From assembly GCA_034359265.1 (NCBI GenBank), contig CP136892.1:11456501-11520500 (forward strand): DNA of 64,000 nucleotides, written 5' to 3'. This stretch comes from Canna indica (Eukaryota; Streptophyta; Magnoliopsida; Zingiberales; Cannaceae). A program made the position numbers and the translations under genes. Numbering within the stretch: position 1 is the stretch's first letter; each line of letters starts with the position of its first letter. This document shows, piece by piece, positions 49,101 to 59,939 of this stretch. The notes beneath the pieces were generated by a model, which saw only the letters and a program-made list of their open reading frames with translations, was not told the origin of the DNA and ran no database searches.

Positions 49101-52100
49101 CCATCATATCGGCGGCCGGATGTGGTGCTAGATAGGGAAGGGTCCTCGCATCTAAATGGACGGGTGCGGATAAATAAGCTAGTCCATCATAGCAAAATTA
49201 GGATAGGTAGTTGGAATCATGGTTTTAAATACCGTACCGTACCGGGCGATATGGTCGGTATTTATCGGTTTTTTAGAAAACCGGTATACGATACACCCGG
49301 TACCGGCGGTATTTATAAAATACCGAGCGGTAACTGCCCAGTATGAGAGCTTGCCACTGACATCACAATGTTATTTTTGACAGCACTGGCCAAAAAAAGT
49401 GACGACATAGTGCTGTCAAAAAAAGTGATAGCACAGTGCTGTCAAAACAGTGATGTTAAAAAGTGACAGCACAGTGCTGTTTTGACAAAACAAAAAAATA
49501 ATAATAATAAATAATAATAATGATAATAATAATAAAAAATTTCACTCGGTACCATTTCCGGTACCGAGCCGTACCGAGTGTCGGTGTGGTACATATCAGT
49601 ACCGGCGCTTGGGCCAAGCACCGGTACTAGTATTGGTAATAGGGTCTTTGAAACGAAAGTCAATGGAGTTAGTAGATACCCTAAAAAGGAGAAGGATTGA
49701 TATAGTGTGCTTACAAGAGACTAGGTGGACAAGAAACAAGGCTACAGAGATTGGTAATAGAGGTTATAAGTTATGGTATTGCAGAGGGGACAAAAATAGG
49801 AATGGTGTAGGAATAATTGTAGAACAAGGTCTTAAGGACCAAGTGGTTCAAGTGAAGAGAGTAAGAGATAGAATTATTTATTTGAGAATAGTGTTAGAAA
49901 AAGAGACGATCAACATAGTTAGTGCATATGCCCCTCAAAGTAGGCTTAAGTGAGGAAGAGGAAGTCGGTGAGAGGGAAGTTGATATAGACACCTTATGGA
50001 AGGAGATGGTGAATCGCATAAAGAAGGTAGCTCTTGAGATTCTAGAGGTATCGAAGTTGATGCAGGCACCTTATGGAAGGAGTGACGAATCGCATAAAGA
50101 AGGTAGCTCTTGAGATTCTGGAGGTGTCTAAGGGACTAGGATCTCGACCAAAAGAATCGTGGTGGTGGAATGAGAAGGTACAAAAGGCTATACAAGAGAA
50201 AAAGACATTAGTATAGAAGGCTACCCATAGCTGCAGATGGGGAAGCCTTTGAGAAATATAAGAGGGCAAAGAAAGATGCTAGTAAGGCCCGAGGTAAATT
50301 CTTAGTGGATTTGTACCAAAAGCTAGGGACACGAGAAGGGGAGAAGGAAATGTACAAGCTTGCATGGCTAAGAGAGAAAAAGAGGAATGACCTGAATGAA
50401 GTTAAGTGCATCAAAGATGAGTCCCAACAAGTCTTGACATATACGAAGATTAAAGAGATGGAGTAGATATTTTGATCACCTATTCAATGCTGGAAACGAA
50501 GATGACTTTATATATCTTGATGCATCTATGATAGATAGGAACCATAGCTACACACGTAGAATCAGACCTAATAAGGTCAAGGAGATCCTAAAAAAGATGA
50601 AGGCTGGGAAAGCCTATGGCCCACATGGTATCCCAATTGATGTTTGAAAGTGCCTTGGAGAAGTGGGGGTAGCATGGTTAACCAAGCTATACAACTCTAT
50701 CTTAAGAGAGGGAAAGATGTTAAACAATTGGAGAAAGAGCATTTTAGTTCCTATATATAAGAATAAGGGGGATATTCAAAATTGTACCAACTATCGTGGC
50801 ATTAAACTAATGAGTCATACGATGAAACTTTTGGAAGAGGGTGATAGAACTATTTTATTTTATGTCTGACAAATCTACAAGAGAAGCTATATTTCTACTA
50901 AGGCGCTTGATGGAGATCTAGAAGAGGAAGAGGAAGAGGAAGGATCTAGATATAGACATATAGTTTTCATTGGCCTAGAGAAAGCATATGATAGAGTACC
51001 GAAAAAAGTTCTTTGGTAGAAATTGGTAAAGAAAGGTATTCATGTTAAATATATAAATGACATTAAGGATATGCACGAAGGAGCAGTTACAAGTGTGCGA
51101 GCAAGGGGAGGAGTTACAAAGGAGTTTTCTTATAATAGTGGGTTTACACTAAGGTTCGGCCTCGAACCCATACTTGTTTACTCTCATAATGGATGAGTTG
51201 ACTAATAGTATAGAGGATGATAATCTGTAGTGTATGTTGGTTTGTAGATGATATTATATTAGTTGATGAGACAAGAGAGAGAGTTAATCATAAGTTAGAA
51301 GTATGGAGAAACACCCTTGAAAGCAAAGGTTTTAGGTTAAGTAGAAGCAAGACCAGTATATGCATTGTAATTTTAGTCTAAGTAAGAAGGACGAAGGGTA
51401 AGTGGGTCTAGGTGGTGTAGTAGTGCCTAAGTGTAGCCATTTTAAATATCTAGGCTCCATTTTCCAAAATGATGGGATGATAGATGAAGATGCAATCCGT
51501 AGAATCAAAGCAGGATGATTGAGATGGAGAAGTGCCACAAGTGTGCTATGTGATAAGAAGATACCTAACAAAGTGAAAGGAAAGTTTTATAGAACAGCTG
51601 TTAGACTATACGGGAGCGAGTGTTGGGCAACTAAAGTTCAACATATAAACATGATGAACGTGGTAGAAATACAAATGCTAAGGTGGATGAGTGGTCATAT
51701 AAGATTGGACAAGATTAGAAATGAATACATGCGACAAAAGGTTCATGTCATATTGGAGACAAATTAAGAGAAGGTCATTTAAGATGGTTTGAACATATGC
51801 TACAGATACCCAGGCGCTCCAATTCGAAAATGTGATAGTTTAGTAGTAGAAAGTAGGAAAAGGGTAGAGGTAGGCCTAGATCACGTGGTGAGAAATAGTG
51901 TGTAAGACTGTAAGGATCTACCATTAGTAGATATTGAGGCAGATCTAGCCTTGGACAGAGGGATTTGGAAAGAGAGAATCCATATAACCGACCCCATCTA
52001 GCATGGGATTAAGGCTTACTTGTTGTTGTTGTATTAGTTTGGGTGGTTCAATATGGTGGAACCTTGCTCTAAACATTTATTTTCCTGCTGCATCTTGCTT

Positions 52101-55100
52101 TGCAAGCTGACAGGGAAGATAAATCATCAGTAAAAATGTTCTTACTAACAAGAATTGACATGGAAGCATCTTGAGTTTTATTACTGTTAAAAGGTTTTTC
52201 TAAGTCTGCTTTTGATGAAATTGGCCCTCTGAAAGTAGACTGTCACTACATCAGTATAAAAGGGCACATCCAAACTTTTCTATGGTGAATTTGCATAAAG
52301 TCCTCACTTCCCTGTTGGTTTCTCTGTTTTTTATGGAAATGTGAAACCTACTCTTAGAAAGCACTTAGTCCCATCCAATCATTCATGCCATATGATCATG
52401 AAAACTCTTTGGAACTTGAGTTCATAAAAGTTGTGTTCCAACAAGCAAACAAGTGATCCTCCCTCCCTTGAATATGAAAGATAAACCAAAAGAGTTTTTC
52501 TTTTGAAATGAGAGGAAAAAATTTATGGATAAGATGTTTGAGAAACAGAAGTGCCTTAAGAAAGGAGTTAATTAGAAATTAAAGACAGAACAACCTAAGT
52601 TATCAAGAACATGCAATGGGCATATGTTGTATTGTCATCTTACTTCTCATATGCCTCATCAAACCATCATTTTGTATCACTTTTCTTTTAATGAAAGATA
52701 AAGAAACTATTTATCACTTAGGATAAATACACTTTTATAATTTTAGAATGTAAGATTCATCTTCACTATCTTACGTTTCAGAACCCTACTGCCTAGTGTG
52801 TATATCGGAGGTACTCCTATGCATTCCAATTATGCATTTATGCTCGAGGAATGTAATTTCATATTTGTATTCATAAGAAGTCAACACTGTTTCTCAGGCT
52901 TTGATCACCAGTCTGTTTTCTTAAATATTTTTTTTTATGGAATCAGACTTTATGTGGTTTTAAGTGTGGCTGTTGCCCTATAATGTCATATTAATGATAT
53001 TTCACAACTTGAAGCAATACAACTAGAACTCGCTAATATGTTTATGCCTCTTTCATATAAAATTTGGTATTCAATATTTAATTTTGAAATCTTCGTATAA
53101 TTTGCATTATGTTTCATTTACTTCTACTTGCTGAACTAGACAAAAACACAGGCGGAGTCTCTTAATATCCCCACTTCTATCGAACAACTGCTGTCTGATT
53201 ATGCAAAGGCATTTCATGAGATCAAAGCTCCTCGTAAGCTATTATGGAAGAAAAATCTTGGAATGGTGAAGGTTAGAAACAAAATGAACTTGTTTTTGCC
53301 TTAATATCTTCAAAAGTTAACTTTTCAGCTATCTTTGCTAATTAATTTTCAATGTTTAGTTTGGTGACAGTATTTTGATGTAAGTAGCCTTAATAACAAG
53401 AACTTTAATTTTGTGATGCAAGGTTTATACTTTTAAGGCATAGATCCAAATATTGGTTGGGATCAGGTGATAGACTAACTTATGCTTTTTGGTGTCATAG
53501 AATAAAATAATAAAAATGAATGATAAGCTTTAATGCTGTAGAAAAGCCATATTTTCCATATTTATAATGGTTCATATTATATTTGATTGGATAACCAACT
53601 TACCCAAAAGCTTAACTTGTTAGGAAAGAGGTCAATCTATGCATTTATATTCTTAATACTTATCTGTGGGTGGGTAAACTTGAGGGAATTGACCCAAGCC
53701 AACACATAGGATCCACTTAATTGAAGTGGGGTTTTTTTTTAAAAGATATTGTTGCTAAGAGGATTCGAACTACATGGTAAATTTAATTGGATGACCCAAA
53801 AGCTTAAGCAGTTAGGAAAGAGACCAATTTATGCATTTATATTTTTAACACTGTTCACAAGTTTTATACAAGCTATGCTATAGAGTTATACTAAGCCTTG
53901 ACTATGATACTTTTACTTGCCAGACCAGCAAATAATGGTTGTCCATAGTAGTAGGATTCCATGCTGACGCATATATGTGTAAGCAATCAGTTTACTTGTC
54001 TTGACATTCTCTTATTATATGCTACCTCAGCTGGAGTTGCAATTTGAAGATCGGAGCATGGATTTTACTGTAAGCCCACTGCATGCAGTAATTATTATGC
54101 AATTTCAGGAGCAAACAAGGTGTGGACTTAATTGCTTCCCTTAGGTTGATTGCCTTGTATTCAAATTAACTTTTTGACTTGCTTCAGTTGGACTTCTAAG
54201 AACCTTGCTGCTGTTGTTGGAGTTCCTATTGATACACTCAACAAAAGAATACACTTCTGGATAAGCAAGGTATGATATGTTATTATGCTTGTCAGTTATT
54301 TCTTAAAGAGTTAAACTAATTAACTCAAAATAGGTGGACTTCCTTTTTTTGCTCAATTGACATGAAGCTCTTTGGAGGAAAAGTTTGGTTCAGGCTAGTT
54401 TATTTTTAGTAACTTATTCTTTTCTCCATAATGACTTGATGCTGCACAACATTGGGTGAAAACTGTAGTAAAACTGAATATTGTATCTGATCAATTTGAA
54501 ATGGCAGATCAAAAATTGTTACAATATAGTTTTTCTCGTTAGGAAGAAAGGTTACATTAGTAATCACTAAAATCAAACTGTAAACTAGCAATTTTTAAAG
54601 GTAGAGAGCTGATGGTACACACTCTCTAGTCTCTATTTTGATTTTATAGTTTCTCAGCTAAGAAAGCATGCATCAATTTCGAATCTTTGTTCAATCTTCA
54701 TATCTTAGTTCTGCTTGAGATATTACATTCATGCTGTGCAGGATGAATAATGGAAAAGCAACAATCATATCATTATTGGAGAAGTAATCTCTTCTAGACC
54801 ATTATCTAAATACAATATATTCTAACACTCCCCTTCAAGTAGATACATATCTTTCATCCTAGCTTGCTATATCAAGTAGAAAAAATTAGTTAAATCAAGT
54901 GATTTCATGAAGATATACAAGTTGGTCTTAGAAGGTGGTGAATAATCCTGAATAATATGGCAGTCAACTTCCACATGCTTGGTATGCCCATGAAAAATAG
55001 GTAGCGACTTGAGTCACATCATTTCACATGCAATGTTGGATATTGCTTTGTTTGCTATCAGCATTTGAACGAGCCACTACATCTTATTTTTTACTCTTCC

Positions 55101-56484
55101 ATGTTACTAATTCTTCCCAACATTAGTAGCTAGATGTGGATCTTTTGTCATAAGTTGATTCTCCATAACATCGTGGAAAGCTTCAATGTAAGGATAATCA
55201 CTTCAGAGTTCAGACCTTTTTCCCAAAAAGCCTTTGAGATAATGCAAATTTCAATAAAAACTTTACAATGATACTGCTCCATGCATAAACTAACTACACC
55301 AAATGATATATAAATCAGCTCTGCATATAGCTCTTCAGTTATATACTATTAACTATTATATATTCCTTCTATCTTATTTACATAGTTACTTTCTCTCTTA
55401 GAAGTTAGTCTGTTAGTGACACAACTATTAGCAATGCATGTAATACAATCATGACAAGCTGCTTATCATTGTTCTTTTTTGTGTTTCTCAGGGAGTCCTT
55501 GCTGAGTCTGTAGGACCTGATTCTGATGATCATATTTTTACCATTGTCAATGAAATGGCCGATCCAAGTAGGGCAGGTGTAAACAATGAGAGATGTGAAG
55601 GGACACTAGCGATGGATGATGAATGTGAGAGATCTGTTGCCTCAGTTGAGGATCAGCTAAGGAAAGAAATGACAGTCTATGAGGTTGGTCTTTACTTAAA
55701 TCTGAATTTTTTTTCTTTGCTTTCTAAAGCCAAGCACTTCTGGAGAATAAGTTCTCACCTTCACAAGGACCAATAATCTCTGACTTGCATGTTTGCATTT
55801 TATGGATTTTATGCCGTTTCTTATAATATTCCACAACAAATTACTGCATGTCTGCCTATCCTGCACGAGTTTTGCACATACGCGGCTGAAAAATGTGCCA
55901 AAATAGTCAGATGTAAATACCTAGTCTTATATCTTAGTGGAAGATTATTGAGAATGACATTTCCAGTTTGTGCAGTATATGGTAATGAATTTGTAGAAGT
56001 TGGTACAAATGCACCATGAAAACTGTATGTGCTTCTTGGCATGGCATTTTTATGAGTAATCTCGAGGAACTAATTAGTAAATGAGTGTGGAAAACTATGT
56101 CTTCTGACAAGTTTGTTCTTTTGTAATAAAGCATCAAATTCTTGTCAAGTTAGCTGCAAATGATCTACTTAATTTTTGGCACTTTTATCTTACACATTTC
56201 TGGGTTCAGAAATTCATTGTAGGGATGCTCACAAATTTTGGTAGCATGACATTGGATAGGATACATAACACTTTGAAGGTAATACTGCAGGAACTTATTA
56301 TATTAGTTTTAAGCAAATTTTCTTCCTTAAATCGTGACATTTGTCTCTACATCATTATCAGATGTTCTGTGTAGCTGAACCTTCATATGACAAGTCTCTC
56401 CAGCAATTACAGAGCTTTCTTTCTGGTCTAATATCAGAAGAAAAGCTAGAAATGAGAGAAGGATTATACTTCCTGAAGAAGTAG
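40113..56484 (+). CDS. APC2: Anaphase-promoting complex subunit 2 (cullin-type)
   Basis: Sixteen GT-AG exons: 40113-40325, 41234-41323, 43562-43787, 45101-45381, 45537-45608, 46978-47216, 47388-47804, 47917-48118, 48285-48399, 48481-48563, 53152-53271, 54031-54119, 54188-54269, 55492-55683, 56210-56278 and 56362-56484. They total 2,613 bp, i.e. 870 aa plus TAG, close to Arabidopsis APC2. APC2 is the cullin subunit of the APC/C ubiquitin ligase; it binds the RING subunit APC11 and drives cyclin and securin breakdown in mitosis. Blocks seen: [80 protein letters not shown], the cullin-homology part ([40 protein letters not shown]) and the C-terminal winged helix ([20 protein letters not shown] ... 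[16 protein letters not shown]). The start is the first ATG after an in-frame TAG 12 nt upstream. Exon 1 is GC-rich. Confidence 0.96.
41683..42005. mobile_element. TRIM-type miniature LTR retrotransposon in APC2 intron 2
   Basis: Two 119-bp direct repeats (41683-41801 and 41887-42005) begin TGTTAAAGTC and end TTTTCTAACA, with about a dozen differences. Between them are 85 bp starting tgatatcatagtc, a decayed form of the tggtatcagagc primer-binding site for initiator tRNA-Met, and a purine run gggcgtgaggggggtg before the second repeat (polypurine tract). There is no coding capacity. The flanking 5-mers (tcatt / tctcc) do not match, so the duplication has decayed or the ends are off by a few bases. 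Confidence 0.8.
42010..43540 (+). other. Rest of APC2 intron 2
   Basis: AT-rich intronic sequence. A short phrase gacattaccc/gcctaggagctcaaggtttg near 43110-43230 resembles scraps of common LTR elements, but no boundary is visible. Confidence 0.4.
43788..45100 (+). other. APC2 intron 3
   Basis: 1.3 kb of AT-rich intron. No exon, long repeat or duplication could be supported. The minus-strand open frames around 44519-44762 show no protein features. Confidence 0.45.
45798..46534. mobile_element. hAT-type MITE in APC2 intron 5
   Basis: A 737-bp element has termini CAGTGTTGTCAAAAGC (left) and CAAGGTTGTCAAAAGC (inverse of right), flanked by gtcattgt (45790-45797) and gtcatttt (46535-46542), 7 of 8 matching. 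Terminal zones are full of aggcgc/gcgcct motifs (gcgcctgggcgcctaggcgc and similar), and the middle is pyrimidine-rich. There is no transposase. Length of duplication and subterminal motif density fit hAT. Confidence 0.8.
49190..52030 (+). pseudogene. RTE LINE endonuclease-reverse transcriptase ORF, broken
   Basis: The endonuclease start IRIGSWN (about 49197-49216) is separated by an insertion from [34 protein letters not shown] and NIVSAYAPQ (to about 49940). A deletion or shift follows. Reverse transcriptase blocks are [19 protein letters not shown] and [14 protein letters not shown] (50690-50840), [17 protein letters not shown], and the catalytic box [10 protein letters not shown] (about 51240-51275; family FADD). 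Then come [20 protein letters not shown] and [10 protein letters not shown] (51519-51640), and a final [14 protein letters not shown] / IHITDP...HGIKAY tail. Many stops and frameshifts make it dead. Confidence 0.85.
49217..49622. mobile_element. Insertion with accggtacc-rich ends, nested in the RTE LINE
   Basis: About 400 bp interrupts the LINE endonuclease immediately after its GSWN motif. Ends are rich in accgtaccg / cggtaccgag motifs in both orientations (49232-49340 and 49545-49625). The middle holds repeated gtgacagcacagtgctgt phrases and an aataat simple repeat (49493-49540). Flanks ttggaat and ttggtaat are nearly alike, suggesting a short duplication with one indel. It could be a hAT-like or other non-autonomous element; class not settled. 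Confidence 0.55.
52052..53151 (+). other. 3' part of APC2 intron 10
   Basis: 1.1 kb of AT-rich intron after the LINE. No exon or repeat is supported. The open frame at 52798-52983 has no conserved features. Confidence 0.45.
53582..53852. repeat. Direct repeat pair in APC2 intron 11
   Basis: Two related stretches of about 72-77 bp (53582-53658 and 53781-53852) share tt(g/a)attggat(a)(a/g)acc, then cccaaaagcttaa, then gttaggaaagag(g/a)(t/c)caat and tatgcatttatat. The spacer holds a TC/T-rich run and ggattcgaact-type sequence common near plant LTR ends. This may be a degraded miniature LTR element. Confidence 0.5.
54270..55491 (+). other. APC2 intron 13
   Basis: 1.2 kb. Around 54820-54850 the phrase ctaacactccccttcaagta resembles a segment often found in Ty1/Copia-type repeats, but neither LTRs nor coding blocks can be delimited. 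Confidence 0.4.
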
Positions 56485-57039
56485 CATTAATTGTCCAAGG
56501 TGATACCTCATTGATCCTATGTGATGTAACGATGTTCTGTTCCCTATATCCTCATATCTATCTCCTTATCAATTTTCTCTTTGCTCCATTTGTATTACAT
56601 TCTATAACTTATTTTGCTGCATTATACCCAGTAATACCCAGTACTAGTGATGATTGATGGAGAGATGCAAATATTCTGATCCGACTTTGCAAAAAGATTG
56701 ACATGTCTAGATAAAGTTTAGGAATTACTATACCCATCACAAACTATGAATGTAATAATAAATATATGTGAAAACATTATCAGACAAAACTAACTATAGA
56801 GTAAATACTAAAAAAAAACACGAACTTTGGACCTTTTCCCATTTTTAGCATAAACTTTTTCCGTTAAGAAGGAAATGCATCAACTTTAATTCTGTTACCC
56901 CGTTTAGCACACACCATCATTTCTAACGGTTTTTGCTGACTTGGCCGTTAACAGCGAAGATGTGGCAATTTTTGTCCTACGTGAAATATTATTTTATTAT
57001 TTTAACAGTTTTATATTATTAAAAAAAATTCTGCTTCCT

Positions 57040-57250
57040 TTCGCCCCTCCGCCATCGTGATGGTAGGCCACTGCACCACGTCGGTGAGACTGGGCCGGTG
57101 ATGGCCGGGGGGAGACCGGGCGGCCGATGATGGTCTCCGGCAAGCGGAAACGGAACCCAGAGACAGCGACCGTTAACGTGACGAGATCCACCGTTCCCTT
57201 CGACTGCAGGTTCGCCGACTGGAAATCATGCGCTCGGGGAACCCCACAAG
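57040..57250. other. GC-rich unidentified segment in the same Pack-MULE
   Basis: Open in both directions (plus strand: TRSTVPFDCRFADWKSCARG; minus strand: SKGTVDLVTLTVAVSGFRFR). GC content and composition suggest captured coding DNA, but I cannot assign it to a family. Confidence 0.35.
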
Positions 57251-57392
57251 CCACCGTTGAAGAAGAAGAAGAAGAAAGCGTCTGCTTTTAGTTATACACA
57301 GACGCTCTGGTTCAACTAGTTATTATTAATCAATGATACCCGACGCGTCTGCTTTCAGTGATACCCGTGGAGGACGCTTTAATCAGTCCTCG

Positions 57393-57516
57393 ATGGGGTA
57401 TGAGAAGATAATAAGGAGTTTGAGAAGGGTCGAAACAAGAAAGCTTGGCTTGGTGTTGCTCGTCGGATGCTGCCTAGTGGTAGTGACATACTTCATTTCC
57501 ATGTCCGACTCTGTCG
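57393..57516 (+). pseudogene. Captured membrane-anchor exon, resembling a Golgi glycosyltransferase N-terminus
   Basis: From the ATG at 57393 the frame reads MGYEKIIRSLRRVETRKLGL then VLLVGCCLVVVTYFISMSDS, a short basic cytosolic part and one hydrophobic span, the usual start of a type II Golgi protein. N-termini of plant GT61-type glycosyltransferases have the same R-x-E-x-R-K-x-G-(hydrophobic)-TYF pattern, so I suggest that source at low confidence. After ...TCTGTCG a consensus donor GTGAGT starts at 57517, so exon and intron start were captured together as genomic DNA. The catalytic domain is absent. The frame remains open into the intron to 57584. Confidence 0.5.
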
Positions 57517-57592
57517 GTGAGTCACTCTTCCATGAATCCTTGTTTATCTTCCCAAAAGAAGAAGAAAAAGACTCGATCAGGTAAAATGATAC

Positions 57593-57660
57593 CCGATCGG
57601 GATATCTTTTTACCCGATCGGGAAGAGCTTTACCCGATCGGGTATCACTTTACTCGATCG
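57593..57660. repeat. Four tandem copies of a cccgatcggg palindrome
   Basis: Within about 70 bp the phrase tacccgatcggg recurs: acccgatcgggatatctttt, tacccgatcgggaagagctt, tacccgatcgggtatcactt and tactcgatcgtgaaac, with 20-22 bp spacing, each carrying the 10-bp palindrome cccgatcggg (last copy altered). An agtgatacccg phrase also occurs at 57357-57367. Confidence 0.75.
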
Positions 57661-57709
57661 TGAAACAAAAAAGAAAATTTTCCAGGCCCAATTTTCCAGT
57701 TTCCCCGAC

Positions 57710-58025
57710 GCATCGTCCACGGCCATCACCTCCTCCTCCGCCTGTAGCAACCTCCCTCGTCTCTCCTCCTCTCTTCATTGGTCCTACGACGCCGCCACCT
57801 CCCTCCTCTCATTTGCATTTGTCGCGCCGTCTCCCAAGTCAGAGGCCTGGGTGGCTTGGGCGATCAACCCTACCGCCGATGGCATCCGTCGCCAATTGAG
57901 TACGAGACGTCGAATCTCGCGGCGGAGTACTCCGGCGGGGTGGTGCGGATGTTTGGGAAGATGAAGCTACCGGCGGGGATGATGGTGGTGAAGCAAGTGT
58001 GGCAAGTGGGGTCAACGGTGGTGAA
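57710..58025 (+). pseudogene. Captured DOMON-domain (AIR12 / cytochrome b561-type) fragment
   Basis: Frame 2 from 57710 gives ITSSSACSNLPRL, SSSLHWSYDAATSLLSFAFV and APSPKSEAWVAWAINPTADG, which match the DOMON domain start of plant AIR12-like and DOMON-cytochrome b561 proteins (C-x-L-P, LHWTYD, GWVAWAINPT). After a deletion/frame change near 57880-57900 the next frame gives YETSNLAAEYSGGVVRMFGK and MKLPAGMMVVKQVWQVGSTV, matching the later SDLSAEYSGG...LFxxLKLP...VNHVWQVG part. These domains bind haem b at the cell surface. The haem Met and other parts are not all present and the two pieces are out of frame, so no working protein is expected. Confidence 0.7.
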
Positions 58026-58845
58026 GCAATTATTAATATTTTTTAATAATATAATAATAATAATAATAAAACTGATTAAAATAATAAAAATAATATTTTA
58101 CATAGGACAAAAATTGCCACGTCTTCGCTGTTAACAGCCAGGTCAGCAAAAACCGTTAGAAATGACGGTGCGTGCTAAACGGGGTAACGGAATGAAGGTT
58201 TGTGTATTTCCGTGTTAACGGAAAAAGTTTATGCTAAAAATGAGAAAATGTCCAAAGTTCGTGTTTTTTTTGGGTATTTAATCAAAATATAGACTATTGA
58301 TTTTATAACATATACATCCATCCATCCATCAAGTTGCAGTTTATTCAATAATTATCTTGATAACATGGGAGACATGTCATCAACACATGGAAACATTGTA
58401 TTGCCATATCACCATCATTAGACATGTGGCAGGGCAACTTATTATTATTTTTTTGAATGATTATTCCTTGTATAATTCCTCTCCCTTTGTATAATGAAGA
58501 GGAGTACACGGAGGGGAAGGTATTATTAAAGAAAAGAGTTTTCTTACCACATGTTTGATGATGTGACAAACTGACAATACAGTATTGTCACTTGTTGATG
58601 ATATATCTGCCGCATCAGCAAGATAATTGTCAACTTGATTGTTGGATATTTGTACAATATAAGATCAATAGTTATAGTTTTTGGATAGAGTTATTTCATG
58701 CATAATTTAGGATGATATAGTAATTTAGCCTAATTTTTTTGGGATCATTCTTCTTATGTTCTGAGTTATCTGCATATTCCTCAATTTCTTGCTTGTATTA
58801 TCTATCACCTCCAGTTTATGAGTAAAAATAATCTAACTAGTTGTG

Positions 58846-59936
58846 TAATTACAAAAAAAAATAGCACACATGTTACATATATTTTAAATTTTGGTATGAA
58901 CGTTAGAATTTATCAATTTTAGCCTGCAGTTAGCATAATGTTTGATTTGCCATCAACTTGATGATGTGACATGCTGACTTTTAATAATGTGGCATGTTGA
59001 TTCGGATTTAAAAAATAATATTTTTATTAATTACAAAAAGTAGTATGTACTTTAAAAAATTCTACCAGTGTAGACTCGTAAAAATTTTAGCGTGTAGTAT
59101 AAAGTTGTAACAATTTTAGTTTGTGGTCAATATTTTATTAATTTCTCATATGTATGTTAATATGGCTTGCTGACTTAGATTAAAATAATATATGTATTCA
59201 TATTCCACTTATTTAAATTGTGATTCCTTTTTAAAAAAATTTAATTGTGGTGCATGGGTCATGAAGTGAAAATGAACTTAATTGTTGCATTTATATAATT
59301 AACTTTCATCATAAAGACTTGTTAGTTAATTATTAGTTAAAACTGTTATAAAACATTAATGTGATCCAAAATTATCCCTTTCTCACTCTTGTTCGAACAG
59401 ATAAACTCTATCACCTCAATGACTTCCACATTCGTCCTTTTCTTCCAAGGTACCTCCATAGGCATCGCTCTCATTGAACTTTATTGGCCCAAGGATTTTT
59501 AATTTTAGAAATGATTTGTATTTCAATGATTTTTTTAAAAAAAAATAACATGGTTTCAACCTTGAAAAAAATGAATGAAGATCTAAATAGGTTAAATTGG
59601 ATAAAATATACTATTTTGATTATCTGGTCACAAAAATTTTAATAGAACATTAATTGCAGGCTAAAATTGTTACCATCTATATACTATGGGATAAATTGAC
59701 ATCTACATTTGCAAATTGTTGTAAACTATGAGTTATTTTTTGTTAATTAATAAAATATTATTTTTTAAATCTGACTGGGCATGTCAATATCCTGAAGAGT
59801 CAATATGCCATATCATTTGATGGCAAATCTAACTGAATGTTAACTGCAGGTTCAAATTATTATCAACTCTGTAGTGCGGGCTAAAGTTGAAATTTTATAT
59901 AAAGTATGGGCTATAGTTTTTTAGTACTTAACCTTT
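58846..59936. mobile_element. Diverged foldback/MULE-like element
   Basis: Two inverted arms are recognisable: left about 58846-59160 and right about 59630-59936. Landmarks are agcctgcagttagcat with its diverged inverse, tttgatttgccatcaacttg with catttgatggcaaatc, and aaaaaataatatttttattaatta with its inverse. A second inner set repeats the gcctgca(g)/attgttac block. Similarity is modest and no target duplication is clear, so this is an old non-autonomous element. Confidence 0.5.
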
Positions 59937-59939
59937 TCA

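Larger units (their letters stand above)
48818..52031 (+). mobile_element. RTE-type LINE in APC2 intron 10
   Basis: A 3.2-kb non-LTR element lies between perfect 20-bp duplications tattagtttgggtggttcaa (48798-48817 and 52032-52051). It ends with a TTG simple repeat (cttgttgttgttg), not poly-A, as RTE elements do. One degenerate ORF gives an endonuclease followed by a reverse transcriptase. A 5' region of about 370 bp precedes the ORF. It is in the same orientation as APC2, far from the splice sites, and is interrupted by the insertion at 49217-49622. Confidence 0.88.
56801..58284. mobile_element. Pack-MULE with two captured host gene fragments, just 3' of APC2
   Basis: About 1.48 kb has inverted terminal repeats of about 200 bp. 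Landmarks on both arms are aaaaaaaacacgaactttgg, catttttagcataaactttt, ttaccccgtttagcac, and ttgctgac(t/c)tggc(c/t)gttaacagcgaaga. The candidate duplication aactataga (56792-56800) / aaatataga (58285-58293) matches 8 of 9; exact ends are uncertain by a few bases. The core is GC-rich and carries a membrane-anchor exon with an attached intron start (57393-57516 and beyond), a tandem cccgatcggg repeat and a DOMON-domain fragment. There is no transposase. It lies about 320 bp past the APC2 stop codon. Confidence 0.8.

Noticed and set aside
54810..55480. Ty1/Copia-like scrap in APC2 intron 13
   Set aside because: Only one short phrase (aacactccccttcaag) supports it; no LTR pair, coding block or duplication was found.
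57333..57584. The 83-codon frame as a functional small membrane protein
   Set aside because: Its end reads through a consensus splice donor, and it lies inside a Pack-MULE next to another gene fragment, so a captured exon is the simpler reading.
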